The notes under the pieces are model-generated. The model ran no database searches. It was not told the origin of the DNA and saw only the letters and a program-made list of their open reading frames with translations. From a virus, in the IMG/VR virus record IMGVR_UViG_3300032246_000346, positions 1 to 64,000 of that record: a stretch of 64,000 nucleotides of DNA. One strand, 5' to 3'. Position numbers and translations under genes: made by a program. Shown in pieces: positions 7,784 to 16,296 of this stretch. Numbering within the stretch: position 1 is the first letter of the stretch; each line of letters opens with the position of its first letter.

Positions 7784-7966
7784 ATGAGTATGAAAACATA
7801 TGTAATTAGAGCATCAGTAACAACAGGTATAGAAGTAGAAGTAGAAGCTACAAACGAAGCAGAAGCTTTGAAGAAAGCTAACAGAATTAGCATCAACGAT
7901 TGGGTCTCAGTCGAAGATGAAGGTTTTGAAATACAATCAATCGAGGAGGTAACACAAGATGAGTAA
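7784..7966 (+). CDS. hypothetical small acidic protein
   Basis: 60 residues behind AAAGGAGAA. The pattern TGIEVEVEATNEAEALKKA followed by DEGFEIQSIEEV resembles small phage beta-alpha-beta proteins (DpnD/PcfM-like folds); that is a guess from the strand-helix-strand order. It overlaps the next gene by 8 bases. Confidence 0.6.
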   Translation: MSMKTYVIRASVTTGIEVEVEATNEAEALKKANRISINDWVSVEDEGFEIQSIEEVTQDE

Positions 7967-8804
7967 TATTAGTATAGCAAGCAGTGCAGTATTAATTGAT
8001 TTAAACATATCAGTATGGACGGCTAGGAAACTAGATAAGAATGTGTCCAAAGAAATTGATATAAACAAAAACACAACCATCAAGGCAGGTAACTATAACA
8101 AACATATCCTTGCAGGTTCAAATCAACTCGAGACAATCACCAAGTTAGCAGGTGAAATCCGTGATTGGCATGGGAGACAAACTCTGCCTTGGTCTGACAC
8201 AGGCACAAGATTGTTACCTATGACTAACTTTTTTGATTACAAACATCAGCTAGGTATTTATGAAGCCGAGTTTCAATCTCGTATAAATACATTTATACAA
8301 GAATATCCTAATATCATTTTAGGTATGGCATTTAAACTAGGTAAATTGTTTGATAGGTCTGAGTATCCCGAAGCAGATAAGATATCATCTAAGTTTAATT
8401 TAAGATATACTATTATGCCTGTGCCTGAAACAAATGATTTTCGTGTTAACATAGCTGATGATATTAGGGAAGAGATGCAACAAGAATATCAGAAAGCATA
8501 CGAGAGTCGTGTTGAAGTAGCAATGTCTGACGCATGGTCTAGATTGCATACAACACTAGAACATATGGTAGATAGACTTAGTGGTGAGGATAAAAAGATA
8601 TTTAGAAATAGTTTAGTTGATAACGCATTAGAGTTGACAAACTTATTAACTAAGCTTAATGTAACAAAAGACCCTAAGTTAGAACAAGCAAGACAAGCAT
8701 TAGAGAAATCTTTAGTAGGAGTATCAGCAGATGACTTACGAGAAAGCCAAGGCACAAGAAGTATGGTATTATCTAAGGTCAATGCAATTATGGAGACAAT
8801 ATGA
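7959..8804 (+). CDS. DUF3150-like protein
   Basis: 281 residues from ATG 7959, whose GAGGAGG site lies in the upstream gene. The opening (LIDLNISVWTARKLDK), the middle (TLPWSDTGTRLLPMTNFFDY, LFDRSEYP) and the ending (LTKLNVTKDPKLEQAR) match my memory of DUF3150, a phage family of unknown function often found near MoxR/DUF2201 pairs. A helical, probably elongated protein. A role as substrate or partner of the upstream ATPase system is plausible but inferred. Confidence 0.7.
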   Translation: MSNISIASSAVLIDLNISVWTARKLDKNVSKEIDINKNTTIKAGNYNKHILAGSNQLETITKLAGEIRDWHGRQTLPWSDTGTRLLPMTNFFDYKHQLGIYEAEFQSRINTFIQEYPNIILGMAFKLGKLFDRSEYPEADKISSKFNLRYTIMPVPETNDFRVNIADDIREEMQQEYQKAYESRVEVAMSDAWSRLHTTLEHMVDRLSGEDKKIFRNSLVDNALELTNLLTKLNVTKDPKLEQARQALEKSLVGVSADDLRESQGTRSMVLSKVNAIMETI

Positions 8805-9112
8805 AAATATACCACGCAATAGATGAGAACTCACCTGACATACCTGATAAGGACAAAGAAAAGATTGCCGTCCTTAAACTTGTAGATGTGGGTAAGTATA
8901 TCAAGAATGTAGGTATTAGAGATGGACAGTTTTATGTTTTAGCTGATGATGCAACAGATGAAGTTTATCTAGAGTATAAAGAGGCTATGAATAATATAAA
9001 CAATGCTATGTTGGAACGCATAGACTTTAGAGTGATAGCACAGAAAGGTTTGGAGTATAACACCAAGAAAGCTAACGCTATGAAAAGATATATGGAGATG
9101 CCAAGTGGCTGA
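8801..9112 (+). CDS. hypothetical protein
   Basis: 103 residues; ATG 8801 overlaps the previous stop by 4 bases. Mixed alpha/beta, with a helical, basic C-terminal third. Not recognised. Translationally coupled on both sides (DUF3150-like before, VRR-NUC after). Confidence 0.6.
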   Translation: MKIYHAIDENSPDIPDKDKEKIAVLKLVDVGKYIKNVGIRDGQFYVLADDATDEVYLEYKEAMNNINNAMLERIDFRVIAQKGLEYNTKKANAMKRYMEMPSG

Positions 9113-9401
9113 GAAAAAAGTTACAGAGAAATGGGTTAAGCAACAAGTAGTTAAACTTCTTAAAGAAAAAGGTGTATACTATTTCTTTCCTGTAGCAAGT
9201 GGTTATATGAGTATTGGTGTGCCCGATATTGTAGCGTGTATCAATGGGTTATTTGTAGCAATAGAATGTAAGACAGGTAAAAATCGCCCTACTGAATTGC
9301 AATATAGAAACCTAGAAAATATACGAGACCATGGCGGGCTTGCCATGCTTGTAAATGAAAATGATTTAGATGCATTAAAAAACAGATTGGAAACTTTATG
9401 A
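9105..9401 (+). CDS. VRR-NUC domain nuclease
   Basis: 98 residues from GTG 9105. The core GVPDIVACINGLFVAIECKT (about 43-62) matches the VRR-NUC PD-(D/E)XK signature: D of PDI, and E, C, K of the IECK strand. This family includes FAN1-like and stand-alone phage nucleases, often associated with Holliday-junction or flap processing. The protein has the minimal single-domain size. It lies between early unknown genes and DUF3310. Confidence 0.8.
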   Translation: MAEKKVTEKWVKQQVVKLLKEKGVYYFFPVASGYMSIGVPDIVACINGLFVAIECKTGKNRPTELQYRNLENIRDHGGLAMLVNENDLDALKNRLETL

Positions 9402-9673
9402 GAATGTTAAAAAAGATATTAAGTAAATATAAGAAGTTTGTAGATGTGGTCAATCACCCTCCTCACTATACACATGGTGGGATAGAGACTATAGACTACA
9501 TGGAGGCTAAGTCTACACCCGAAGAGTTTACAGGGCATCTACGACTGACGGCTCTAAAGTATTTATCTAGGTCTGGATATAAAGATAATGCCCTACAAGA
9601 TTTAAAGAAAGCACAATGGTATATTAATAAGTTAGTTAAATATAGTGAAAAAAAGATTGTGAATTCTAAATAA
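9398..9673 (+). CDS. DUF3310 protein (SaV-like)
   Basis: 91 residues; ATG 9398 overlaps the nuclease stop (ATGA). The motif NHPPHYTHGGIETIDYM followed by FTGHLRLTALKYLSR and DLKKAQWYINKL is characteristic of DUF3310, a phage family related in sequence to nucleotide-kinase-annotated proteins but without a demonstrated reaction that I know of. Residues 1-15 are a basic lead-in that may vary. Confidence 0.8.
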   Translation: MRMLKKILSKYKKFVDVVNHPPHYTHGGIETIDYMEAKSTPEEFTGHLRLTALKYLSRSGYKDNALQDLKKAQWYINKLVKYSEKKIVNSK

Positions 9674-9822
9674 TGTGGATAATTAAGCTTGCACTAATCT
9701 CTGGAGTTATGGTAGGATTAGAATTAAAGTTTCTAGAGGAAGAAGAATACTATGATTTTTCTCTAGTAATTGACCTATTTATAATTAGATTAGTGGTGCA
9801 AAAGCTGAAAAATGTCAGATGA
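9673..9822 (+). CDS. small membrane-associated protein, 49 aa
   Basis: ATG 9673 overlaps the DUF3310 stop (TAATG) and opens 49 codons to TGA 9820-9822. Two hydrophobic stretches (IIKLALISGVMVGLEL and LVIDLFIIRLVV) flank an acidic centre (EEEEYYD). It overlaps the next gene by 11 bases. No family recognised. Confidence 0.45.
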   Translation: MWIIKLALISGVMVGLELKFLEEEEYYDFSLVIDLFIIRLVVQKLKNVR

Positions 9823-10009
9823 TGCAGATAAAACGCAGGATAGAATAGAACTTGAAGATGCCATTCGCCGTAAGGAAATGGGTAATATAAAGTATCTTGA
9901 AGGGACAGGCAACTGCTTAAATTGTGGTGAGAAGTTAAATGACTCAAGACGTTGGTGTGATAAAGATTGCGCTGATGATTGGGATTACCACGTCAATAAA
10001 CGTAAGTAA
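9812..10009 (+). CDS. small zinc-finger protein
   Basis: 65 residues from ATG 9812. C35, C38, C49 and C53 (CLNCGE, RWCDKDC) form a treble-clef-like zinc site with the phrase SRRWCDKDCADDW, seen in small phage and bacterial zinc proteins. The N-terminal half is an acidic/basic helix. Role unknown; possibly nucleic-acid or RNA polymerase binding, by analogy with DksA-type proteins. Its stop is followed directly by leader hairpin copy 5. Confidence 0.65.
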   Translation: MSDDADKTQDRIELEDAIRRKEMGNIKYLEGTGNCLNCGEKLNDSRRWCDKDCADDWDYHVNKRK

Positions 10010-10010
10010 C

Positions 10011-10044
10011 GACATTCCTACCAATTGGTAGGATTGTCTTTTTT
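10011..10044 (+). repeat. leader hairpin element, copy 5
   Basis: GACA, T, TCCTACC, AATT loop, GGTAGGA, T, TGTC, then six T's: the best terminator-like copy. It begins one base after the upstream stop, and AAGGAGA plus ATG 10056 follow the T-run at once. It separates the early accessory block from the replication block. Confidence 0.85.
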
Positions 10045-10055
10045 AAGGAGAGAGC

Positions 10056-10250
10056 ATGGCAACAACATCAATTAAACCGACTATTCGGGAAACATCTGCT
10101 ACGACATTCGATCGTGGCGAAAGAAATTTAATCGTAACCATACATCATGGTGTAATTAAAATCAGACCTAAAGGATTAAAGTCAGAAGAAGTTATTGACA
10201 TCGCGGCTATCTATGAGCAAGCAGTCAAGGCTCGTGTTAGGGGCAAGTAA
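10056..10250 (+). CDS. hypothetical protein
   Basis: 64 residues behind AAGGAGAGAG. Strand-rich centre (LIVTIHHGVIKIRPKG), then a short helix. Its stop overlaps the polymerase start (TAATG), so it is probably co-translated with the polymerase. Function unknown. Confidence 0.65.
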   Translation: MATTSIKPTIRETSATTFDRGERNLIVTIHHGVIKIRPKGLKSEEVIDIAAIYEQAVKARVRGK

Positions 10251-12076
10251 TGCCTAAACTTATAACGCTAGACTTTGAAACATACTATGATAAAGAGTAT
10301 GGGTTAAAGAAGTATACAACGGAAGAATATATTCGTGACGATAAGTTTGAAGTTATTGGCGTAGCAGTCAATGATGGAACTACAACCTATTGGAACACAG
10401 GCACACATGATGAAATCAAAACGTTCCTACAAGGGTTTGACTTAGAAGGTAGTTTTGTATTGGGGCATAACATGCGTTTCGATGCGGCTATTCTGTCATG
10501 GATATTTGACATACACCCACTAGGTCTATTCGATACCATGAGTATGGGACAAATCTTACATGGTCTTACTGAGTCTGTATCATTAGCTAATCTATCCACC
10601 TTTTACGGTATTGGAGTCAAAGGCACAGAAGTAGGCGATGCATTAGGTAAGCATAGACTAGACTTTACATCTACTGAGATGGCATCTTATGCAAGGTATT
10701 GTATTAATGATGTGGAGTTAACTCGTCAGTTGTTTTATAAAATGAAAGATAAATTAACTGCACCAGAGATGCGCCTAATAGATTTAACTATCCGTATGTT
10801 TACAGAACCTAAGTTAGAACTTAATAAAGGTTTATTAATACGACACCTCCACGAAGTTAAAGAAGTTAAAGAAAAGCTACTCGCTTCAGTATCCGTAGAT
10901 AAAGAATTGTTAATGAGTAACCCTAAGTTTGCTGAGTTACTTGTTGAACAAGGTGTAGAACCACCAATGAAAATTAGTCAAACAACAGGAAAGGAAACAT
11001 ATGCTTTTGCAAAAACCGATGAAGGATTTAAGGACTTACTTGAACATGAAAATCAATACGTTCAAGCTTTGGCTACTGCTCGTATTGGCAACAAGTCGAC
11101 AATTGAAGAGACGCGCACAGAAAACTTTATTCAAATAGCCAACAGGGGAACATTACCTGTCCCTTTGAAGTATTCAGGTGCAGTGGTATCCCATCGATGG
11201 TCAGGCGTTGATGGGATTAATCTGCAAAACTTACCTCGGTCATCAGAGCTAAGACGAGCTATTTGTGCACCCAAAGGTTACAAGATTGTAGCGTCTGATT
11301 TAAGTAACATTGAGTTGCGTTTAGCCTATTGGTTTGCTCAGTCACATAGTAAAATAGAACAGATTAGGCAAGGTATTGATTTATATAAACAATCAGCCGC
11401 AGAAATTACAGGCATAGGTTATGACGAAGTTGATAAAGACTTACGATTTATTTTTAAAGTTGTTAACTTGTCTGGTATTTATGGTGTTGGTGCTAACAAG
11501 ATGCACTCTATCTTAAAACAAGGTGGTGTTAAGAAAGACTTAAACGAAGTTAAAAATATTGTTTATGCTTATAGAAAAGCTAATCCAGAATTAGTTAAAG
11601 CTTGGGCAGACGCAGGTAAAATGTTAGAGGCGGTCAAAGCAGGTCAACATTATACTATGGGTAATGGTCAGATTATATCAAGCATTCCTCATGAAGGCAT
11701 GATGAAACCTAACGGCATGTTGTTAGGACTACCTAATCTAAGAAAGTTAAAGACAGATATAGGTGAGTCATGGGTATATGATAAGTTAATGGGACGTAGT
11801 TTAATCCCTGAATATATACACCCATCTAAAACATTTCAGCGTTGCATACAATCATTGGCTCGTGATATAATAGGAGCACAATTAATTCAGGTAGCTAAAG
11901 TATATGATGTCGTTATGACTGTGCATGATGAGTTAGTCATGTTGTGTCATGAAGATGATGTAGACGAATGCGTAGAGTATGTAAAGAAATGTATGACTAC
12001 TGCGCCTGAATGGTGTAAAGACCTGCCGTTAGGTTGTGAGGTAGGTGTAGGTGATAACTATATGGATGCTAAGTAG
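10250..12076 (+). CDS. family A DNA polymerase
   Basis: 608 residues. N-terminal 3'-5' exonuclease: ITLDFETYY holds the Exo I Asp/Glu (D8, E10). Polymerase motif A is SDLSNIELR near residue 350, motif B (KVVNLSGIYGVG) is near 404-413 and motif C is VHDEL near 558-562. No 5'-3' exonuclease is present, as is usual for phage replicative polymerases of this size. It would copy phage DNA with the SNF2 helicase, Cas4-like nuclease and primase-helicase encoded downstream. Coupled to the preceding small gene. Confidence 0.95.
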   Translation: MPKLITLDFETYYDKEYGLKKYTTEEYIRDDKFEVIGVAVNDGTTTYWNTGTHDEIKTFLQGFDLEGSFVLGHNMRFDAAILSWIFDIHPLGLFDTMSMGQILHGLTESVSLANLSTFYGIGVKGTEVGDALGKHRLDFTSTEMASYARYCINDVELTRQLFYKMKDKLTAPEMRLIDLTIRMFTEPKLELNKGLLIRHLHEVKEVKEKLLASVSVDKELLMSNPKFAELLVEQGVEPPMKISQTTGKETYAFAKTDEGFKDLLEHENQYVQALATARIGNKSTIEETRTENFIQIANRGTLPVPLKYSGAVVSHRWSGVDGINLQNLPRSSELRRAICAPKGYKIVASDLSNIELRLAYWFAQSHSKIEQIRQGIDLYKQSAAEITGIGYDEVDKDLRFIFKVVNLSGIYGVGANKMHSILKQGGVKKDLNEVKNIVYAYRKANPELVKAWADAGKMLEAVKAGQHYTMGNGQIISSIPHEGMMKPNGMLLGLPNLRKLKTDIGESWVYDKLMGRSLIPEYIHPSKTFQRCIQSLARDIIGAQLIQVAKVYDVVMTVHDELVMLCHEDDVDECVEYVKKCMTTAPEWCKDLPLGCEVGVGDNYMDAK

Positions 12077-12780
12077 TGCCAAGGACATATAAAAAGATAG
12101 AGTGGGTAAGAAAGTATTTAGTAAATAAAGCCCTCACCGAGTGTAGAAAATATACTAGATGTATAGAAAGAGAACTATTACATGATGAACGAAAACTAAA
12201 AAGAAATGCAAGAGATGCTGTGTGGAGAGAAAAGAATAGACAAAAAATAAGAGATAGAACTAATAAATGGTTTAAAGATAATAAAGAACATGCGTCTCAA
12301 TGGAAAAGAAATTGGTATGCAAAAAACAAAGAGCATGTAAAACAAAAAGAAATTGAAAGATATCAACGCAGAAAAGATTACTTTAAAAACAAATATGCTA
12401 CATATAAAGAATTTATAAATACTAAAAGCAAAGAGTATAGAGAAAAAAATAGAGAAAAGATTAGAAAAAAAGCTATGGAAATGTATCATAGAATAAAACA
12501 TACTGAAAAATATATTGCTCAAATGAGAGCCAATGGTATGAAAAGATACACTTCTAAAAAGAAACGATGTCCTACTTGGTTATCTAATGATGATTTATGG
12601 TTAATAAAAGAAGCGTATGCGTTAGCTACTATTAGGAGTAAACTGTTTGGGTTTACATGGCATGTAGATCACATTATTCCATTACAAGGTAAAACAGTTT
12701 CAGGGTTACATGTACCAATAAATATACAAGTAATACCAGGCGTAATTAATCAAAGAAAAAGTAATTTATACACAATATAA
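12076..12780 (+). CDS. HNH endonuclease with long basic N-terminus
   Basis: 234 residues from GTG 12076, overlapping the polymerase stop by one base. Residues about 1-160 are extremely Lys/Arg/Asn-rich and helical (repeats like KNREKIRKKAMEMYHRIK). The HNH core WHVDHIIPLQGKTVSG begins near 195 and continues with the conserved Asn-rich NQRKSN. Probably a homing-type endonuclease acting on DNA. Its base use is more A-rich than the flanking genes, consistent with a selfish insertion (inferred). Confidence 0.8.
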   Translation: MPRTYKKIEWVRKYLVNKALTECRKYTRCIERELLHDERKLKRNARDAVWREKNRQKIRDRTNKWFKDNKEHASQWKRNWYAKNKEHVKQKEIERYQRRKDYFKNKYATYKEFINTKSKEYREKNREKIRKKAMEMYHRIKHTEKYIAQMRANGMKRYTSKKKRCPTWLSNDDLWLIKEAYALATIRSKLFGFTWHVDHIIPLQGKTVSGLHVPINIQVIPGVINQRKSNLYTI

Positions 12781-12788
12781 GGGGGCGT

Positions 12789-13025
12789 ATGAAAAAGACC
12801 GCACAAAACGATGTAACAGGTGCATGGATAGTAAGTAAGCCTAACACCGAACAGTTTGAAAAGAACTTTGACCTTATATTTGGTAAGAAAAAGAAAGAGT
12901 CTCGTATTGATGTTATTGGACAGAATGGTAACGAAGGTATACACTACGAGATAGAACTCAATAAGTCTACAGGTGAACCTGAGAAAAAAGAATGTTGCCC
13001 TTGTGGCGTGAAAGGATGTGAATAA
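12789..13025 (+). CDS. hypothetical protein with C-terminal Cys cluster
   Basis: 78 residues from ATG 12789 behind GGGGGC. The last 12 residues contain CCPCGVKGC, four Cys within nine residues, which could bind a metal. The rest is polar. Not recognised. Coupled by one base (TAATG) to the next gene. Confidence 0.6.
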   Translation: MKKTAQNDVTGAWIVSKPNTEQFEKNFDLIFGKKKKESRIDVIGQNGNEGIHYEIELNKSTGEPEKKECCPCGVKGCE

Positions 13026-13207
13026 TGGCTCAACCCGCAGTGCATAAAAGTAAAAGACATGCTAACCCATTCAAGACAAGAACAGGTAAGGATAAACTTA
13101 AAGCCTTACCTATGAAAAAGCTATATGAGTTACTAGATAAAGCTGAAGAAGGTAAAAAGAAATCAAAGATTGCTAAAGAGATTGCAAGGAGAACTCCAAT
13201 TGGCTGA
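13025..13207 (+). CDS. small basic protein
   Basis: 60 residues, about one-third Lys/Arg, predicted helical from residue 25 (MKKLYELLDKAEEGKKKSKI). May bind nucleic acid. The ribosome site of the nuclease gene lies inside its last codons. Confidence 0.6.
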   Translation: MAQPAVHKSKRHANPFKTRTGKDKLKALPMKKLYELLDKAEEGKKKSKIAKEIARRTPIG

Positions 13208-13874
13208 ACTTAAAACGTGGTCTTACTCAAGTGCTACAACATTCGAGAAATGTCCTAAGCAGTATTATCATCTATATGTAGCTAAGGATATAAAGCAAGA
13301 CCCAAATACAGAACATTTCTTATATGGCAACGAAGTTCACAAAGCTTGTGAGTTATACGTTAAGAACGCAACACCTCTGCCAGAGAAATTTAATATGTTT
13401 CAACCTACATTGGATAAGTTAATAGCAATCCCAGGTGATAAGTATTGTGAGTATAAGTTAGGATTAACTAAAGACTTACAGCCCTGTGATTTCTTTGCTA
13501 AAGATGTATGGTGGCGTGGGGTTATTGACTTACTTGTTGTAAACCCTGAGACTAAGTTAGCTACCTTAATTGATTATAAGACAGGTAAGTCTAGTCAATA
13601 TGCAGATACTAGACAGTTATCTTTGTTTAGCGTAGCCATATTTAAACACTTCCCTGATATGCAAAAAGTTAAGTCAGGCTTGGTATTCTTGGTAAGTAAA
13701 GAGATACTAAAAGAAGATTATACAAGTGATAAAGTAGATGACATGTTTGCAGAATGGGGTAAAATAACGCATAGGATAGATACTGCCCATCAGACAGGCG
13801 TTTTCAACGCAAGCCCTAATTTTGCCTGCCGCAAGTTTTGTCCTGTTCAATCATGTTCACATTACGGGAAATAA
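13200..13874 (+). CDS. Cas4/RecB-like PD-(D/E)XK nuclease
   Basis: 224 residues from TTG 13200, chosen because AAGGAG (13186-13191) sits 8 bases upstream and the family N-terminus (TWSYSSATTFEKCPKQYY) starts at once; an in-frame ATG at 13170 is possible but has no ribosome site. Motifs: GNEVHKA, RGVIDLLV (about 107) and LIDYKTGK (124-130, the D-x-K of the nuclease), then Q-rich helix. The C-terminus CRKFCPVQSC, with the early Cys, could hold an iron-sulfur cluster as in Cas4. Likely an exonuclease for replication or recombination. Confidence 0.85.
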   Translation: MAELKTWSYSSATTFEKCPKQYYHLYVAKDIKQDPNTEHFLYGNEVHKACELYVKNATPLPEKFNMFQPTLDKLIAIPGDKYCEYKLGLTKDLQPCDFFAKDVWWRGVIDLLVVNPETKLATLIDYKTGKSSQYADTRQLSLFSVAIFKHFPDMQKVKSGLVFLVSKEILKEDYTSDKVDDMFAEWGKITHRIDTAHQTGVFNASPNFACRKFCPVQSCSHYGK

Positions 13875-13875
13875 T

Positions 13876-14196
13876 ATGCCAAGCAAAAAAAGAGATTATC
13901 AAAAAGAAAATTTATACAAAGCTAAGCCAGAGCAAATTAAAATGCGTGTTGAGCGAAATAAAGCTAGACGAATTATGATGAAAGCTGGTAAAGTTCATAA
14001 GGGTGATGGACTAGCAGTAGATCACATTGTCCCTTTAAGTAAGGGAGGTAAGACTGTATTAAGCAACTTGAGAGTGGTTGATGCTAATCTTAATGATTCT
14101 TACTCACGCAATAAAGATAGTTCATTAAAAGAAAACAAACCTAGTAAAAAGATTGTAGCTAAAGAAGCTAAAGAAGGAAAACGTAACAAAACGTAA
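13876..14196 (+). CDS. HNH endonuclease, small
   Basis: 106 residues from ATG 13876 just after the nuclease stop. The HNH core is VDHIVPLSKGGKTVLSNLRV from about residue 48, followed by a lysine-rich tail. Either a free-standing homing-type nuclease or a nicking enzyme tied to packaging or recombination. No ribosome site is obvious (GGGAAATA). Confidence 0.75.
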   Translation: MPSKKRDYQKENLYKAKPEQIKMRVERNKARRIMMKAGKVHKGDGLAVDHIVPLSKGGKTVLSNLRVVDANLNDSYSRNKDSSLKENKPSKKIVAKEAKEGKRNKT

Positions 14197-14297
14197 TTTT
14201 GGTCCGCAAGGCGTGAGTGCGGTAAAACCACGTCAGTTAACAGTAAAGGATACCTCAATAAATATAAAACCTTTAAGTGTTAACATGTTGTAAATAG

Positions 14298-14335
14298 ACG
14301 CGTCGCTACCTCTCTCGGTGACGCGTTTATCTTTT
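14298..14335 (+). terminator. hairpin with T-rich tail upstream of the helicase gene
   Basis: Arms ACGCGTC (14298-14304) and GACGCGT (14320-14326), with an inner ACC/GGT pairing, then TTATCTTTT. The ribosome site AGGAGA for ATG 14351 follows at 14341. It could end transcripts from the polymerase block or attenuate the helicase. The gap 14197-14350 also holds CCGCA/TGCGG (14204-14222). Confidence 0.5.
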
Positions 14336-14350
14336 AAAATAGGAGATTGC

Positions 14351-15907
14351 ATGGAAGTATATAAAGATAAAGCGTTGATTGTAAATACAAAACGCCCACA
14401 AATAATTTTAGATAAGATACCTAAAAGTAAGGTAGTTAAGACTTATGATAATGGTGTAACACAAGTTGCCGTTAATTGGGGTATAGATGAAGTCATAACT
14501 TTATCTGACATGAAAGTTAAAAACCCACCTTCACCAATCACAAGAGATTACAATTGGCCTGGCATTCATAAACCCTTTGACCATCAAAGAACGACTGCTC
14601 AATTCTTATCAGCACATAGACGTGCATACTGTTTAAGTGAAGCAGGCACAGGTAAAACATCTGCCGTTATATGGGCAGCAGATTATCTAATGAACATAGG
14701 TAAGATTAAGCGTATGCTTGTAGTATGTCCCTTATCTATTATGCAGGCAGCATGGCAATCAGACTTCTTTAAAACTGCTATGCACAGATCAGTAGGTATT
14801 GCTCATGGCTCTGCTGAAAAAAGAAAGAAAGTATTTGCCGAGAATACAGATGTAGTTATTATTAATTACGATGGTATAGAAATTGTAGAGAAAGAAATCA
14901 AATCTGGCGGTTTTGATTTAATAGTTGTCGATGAGGCAAACTATGTCAAGACTGTCACGACACGTCGCTGGAAGTCATTAAATCGTGTGGTAACACCTAA
15001 TACATGGTTATGGCTTATGACAGGAACACCCGCTGCTCAATCACCAGCTGACGCATATGGACTGGCTAGACTTGTGAACCCCGCATCTGTCCCTAAATAC
15101 GCAGGAACATTTAAGGATATGGTTATGCAGAAAGTTAGCCAGTTCACCTGGGTGCCTAGATTTAATGCTCAAGATATTGTATTTAAAACATTACAACCCG
15201 CCGTTCGTTATACTAAAGATGAATGTCTGGACCTACCTGATGTTTTATATACAACACGAGAAGTCCCTCTTACACCACAACAAGATAAGTATTACAAAAA
15301 GTTAAAGAAAGATATGTATCTTGAAACGGCAGGTGAGGAAATTACAGTAGTCAATGCAGGTGTCATGCTCACTAAACTTTTACAAGTAAGTGCAGGCGCT
15401 ATCTATTCAGATACTCAAGAAGTTATTGAGTTTGATATATCCAATCGCATGACTGCTCTAAAAGAAATCATAGAAGAAGCAAGCCACAAAGTTTTAATCT
15501 TTTGTCCGTTTAGACATAGCATAGAAAAGATTATGGCTGAGTTACATAAAGACCATATAACTTGTGAGGCTATACATGGCGATGTATCTATGAATAAACG
15601 TTCAGAAATTTTCAAGAATTTTCAAGAAAGAAAAGACCCTCAAGTATTAGTTATTCAACCACAAGCTGCATCACATGGTGTAACACTCCACGCAGCTAAC
15701 GTAGTTGTCTTTTGGTCACCTGTTATGTCTGTAGAAACATACATACAATGTTGCGCTCGTGTTGATCGTGCAGGACAAAAGAATAAGATGACTGTAGTTC
15801 ATCTACAAGGTAGCCCTGTAGAACAAAAGATTTATAAAATGCTACAAGGTAAGATAGAGAACCATGTAAAACTAGTTGACCTATATAAAGAGGAGTTTGA
15901 AGAATGA
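14351..15907 (+). CDS. SNF2-type DEAD/DEAH helicase
   Basis: 518 residues from ATG 14351, preceded by AGGAGA; an upstream in-frame GTG at 14318 lies in the hairpin and is unlikely. Walker A SEAGTGKT (near 96), motif II VVDEAN (near 192), motif III TGTP and motif VI ARVDRAGQ (near 470) define an SF2 helicase of the SNF2 type, the phage form annotated as DNA helicase. It probably remodels or unwinds DNA during replication or recombination. ATGA overlap with the next gene. Confidence 0.9.
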   Translation: MEVYKDKALIVNTKRPQIILDKIPKSKVVKTYDNGVTQVAVNWGIDEVITLSDMKVKNPPSPITRDYNWPGIHKPFDHQRTTAQFLSAHRRAYCLSEAGTGKTSAVIWAADYLMNIGKIKRMLVVCPLSIMQAAWQSDFFKTAMHRSVGIAHGSAEKRKKVFAENTDVVIINYDGIEIVEKEIKSGGFDLIVVDEANYVKTVTTRRWKSLNRVVTPNTWLWLMTGTPAAQSPADAYGLARLVNPASVPKYAGTFKDMVMQKVSQFTWVPRFNAQDIVFKTLQPAVRYTKDECLDLPDVLYTTREVPLTPQQDKYYKKLKKDMYLETAGEEITVVNAGVMLTKLLQVSAGAIYSDTQEVIEFDISNRMTALKEIIEEASHKVLIFCPFRHSIEKIMAELHKDHITCEAIHGDVSMNKRSEIFKNFQERKDPQVLVIQPQAASHGVTLHAANVVVFWSPVMSVETYIQCCARVDRAGQKNKMTVVHLQGSPVEQKIYKMLQGKIENHVKLVDLYKEEFEE

Positions 15908-16296
15908 GTAATTGGTCACCTAAATATCAAAAAAAGCAGAATGAATATAGGGCTAACCATCCTGAATGGTATATGCATCTTAAAGCTAGAAGAAGAGCAA
16001 GAGACAACGGTATTGATTTTAATATAGATGTGTCTGATGTTATTATGCCTAAAAATTGTCCTGTATTTAAACAATATGAATTAAAAAAAATACCTGATAT
16101 TAAATCAGGGCCTAAGCCTTGGTCTCCATCATTAGATAGAATAGATAATACTAAAGGATATGTTAAAGGTAATGTGCAAGTTATAAGCCACAAAGCTAAC
16201 ACCATGAAAGGTAATGCCACACCTGATGAATTATTACAGTTTGCGTTTTGGATAATATTTACTTATGGACATATGATTGATAAAGAAATTAGTTGA
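15904..16296 (+). CDS. HNH-type endonuclease
   Basis: 130 residues; ATG 15904 overlaps the helicase stop (ATGA). The second half, SLDRIDNTKGYVKGNVQVIS (76-95) plus HKANTMKGNAT, is the signature of a phage HNH-like endonuclease group in which the DRID...NxKGY...N segment replaces the classic motif. It is the third such gene in 4 kb. A promoter begins just before its stop and continues into the gap. Confidence 0.75.
   Translation: MSNWSPKYQKKQNEYRANHPEWYMHLKARRRARDNGIDFNIDVSDVIMPKNCPVFKQYELKKIPDIKSGPKPWSPSLDRIDNTKGYVKGNVQVISHKANTMKGNATPDELLQFAFWIIFTYGHMIDKEIS

Noticed and set aside
2999-10044. Repeated GACA...TGTC elements as a CRISPR array
   Set aside because: The copies are kilobases apart, lie at gene starts and differ in sequence; there are no regularly spaced spacers and no cas operon. 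The Cas4-like gene is a phage replication-type nuclease.
14237-14268. Promoter TTAACA ... TATAAA ahead of the helicase gene
   Set aside because: The spacing is 20 bases, too long for a sigma70 promoter; no other good pair of boxes is seen in the gap.
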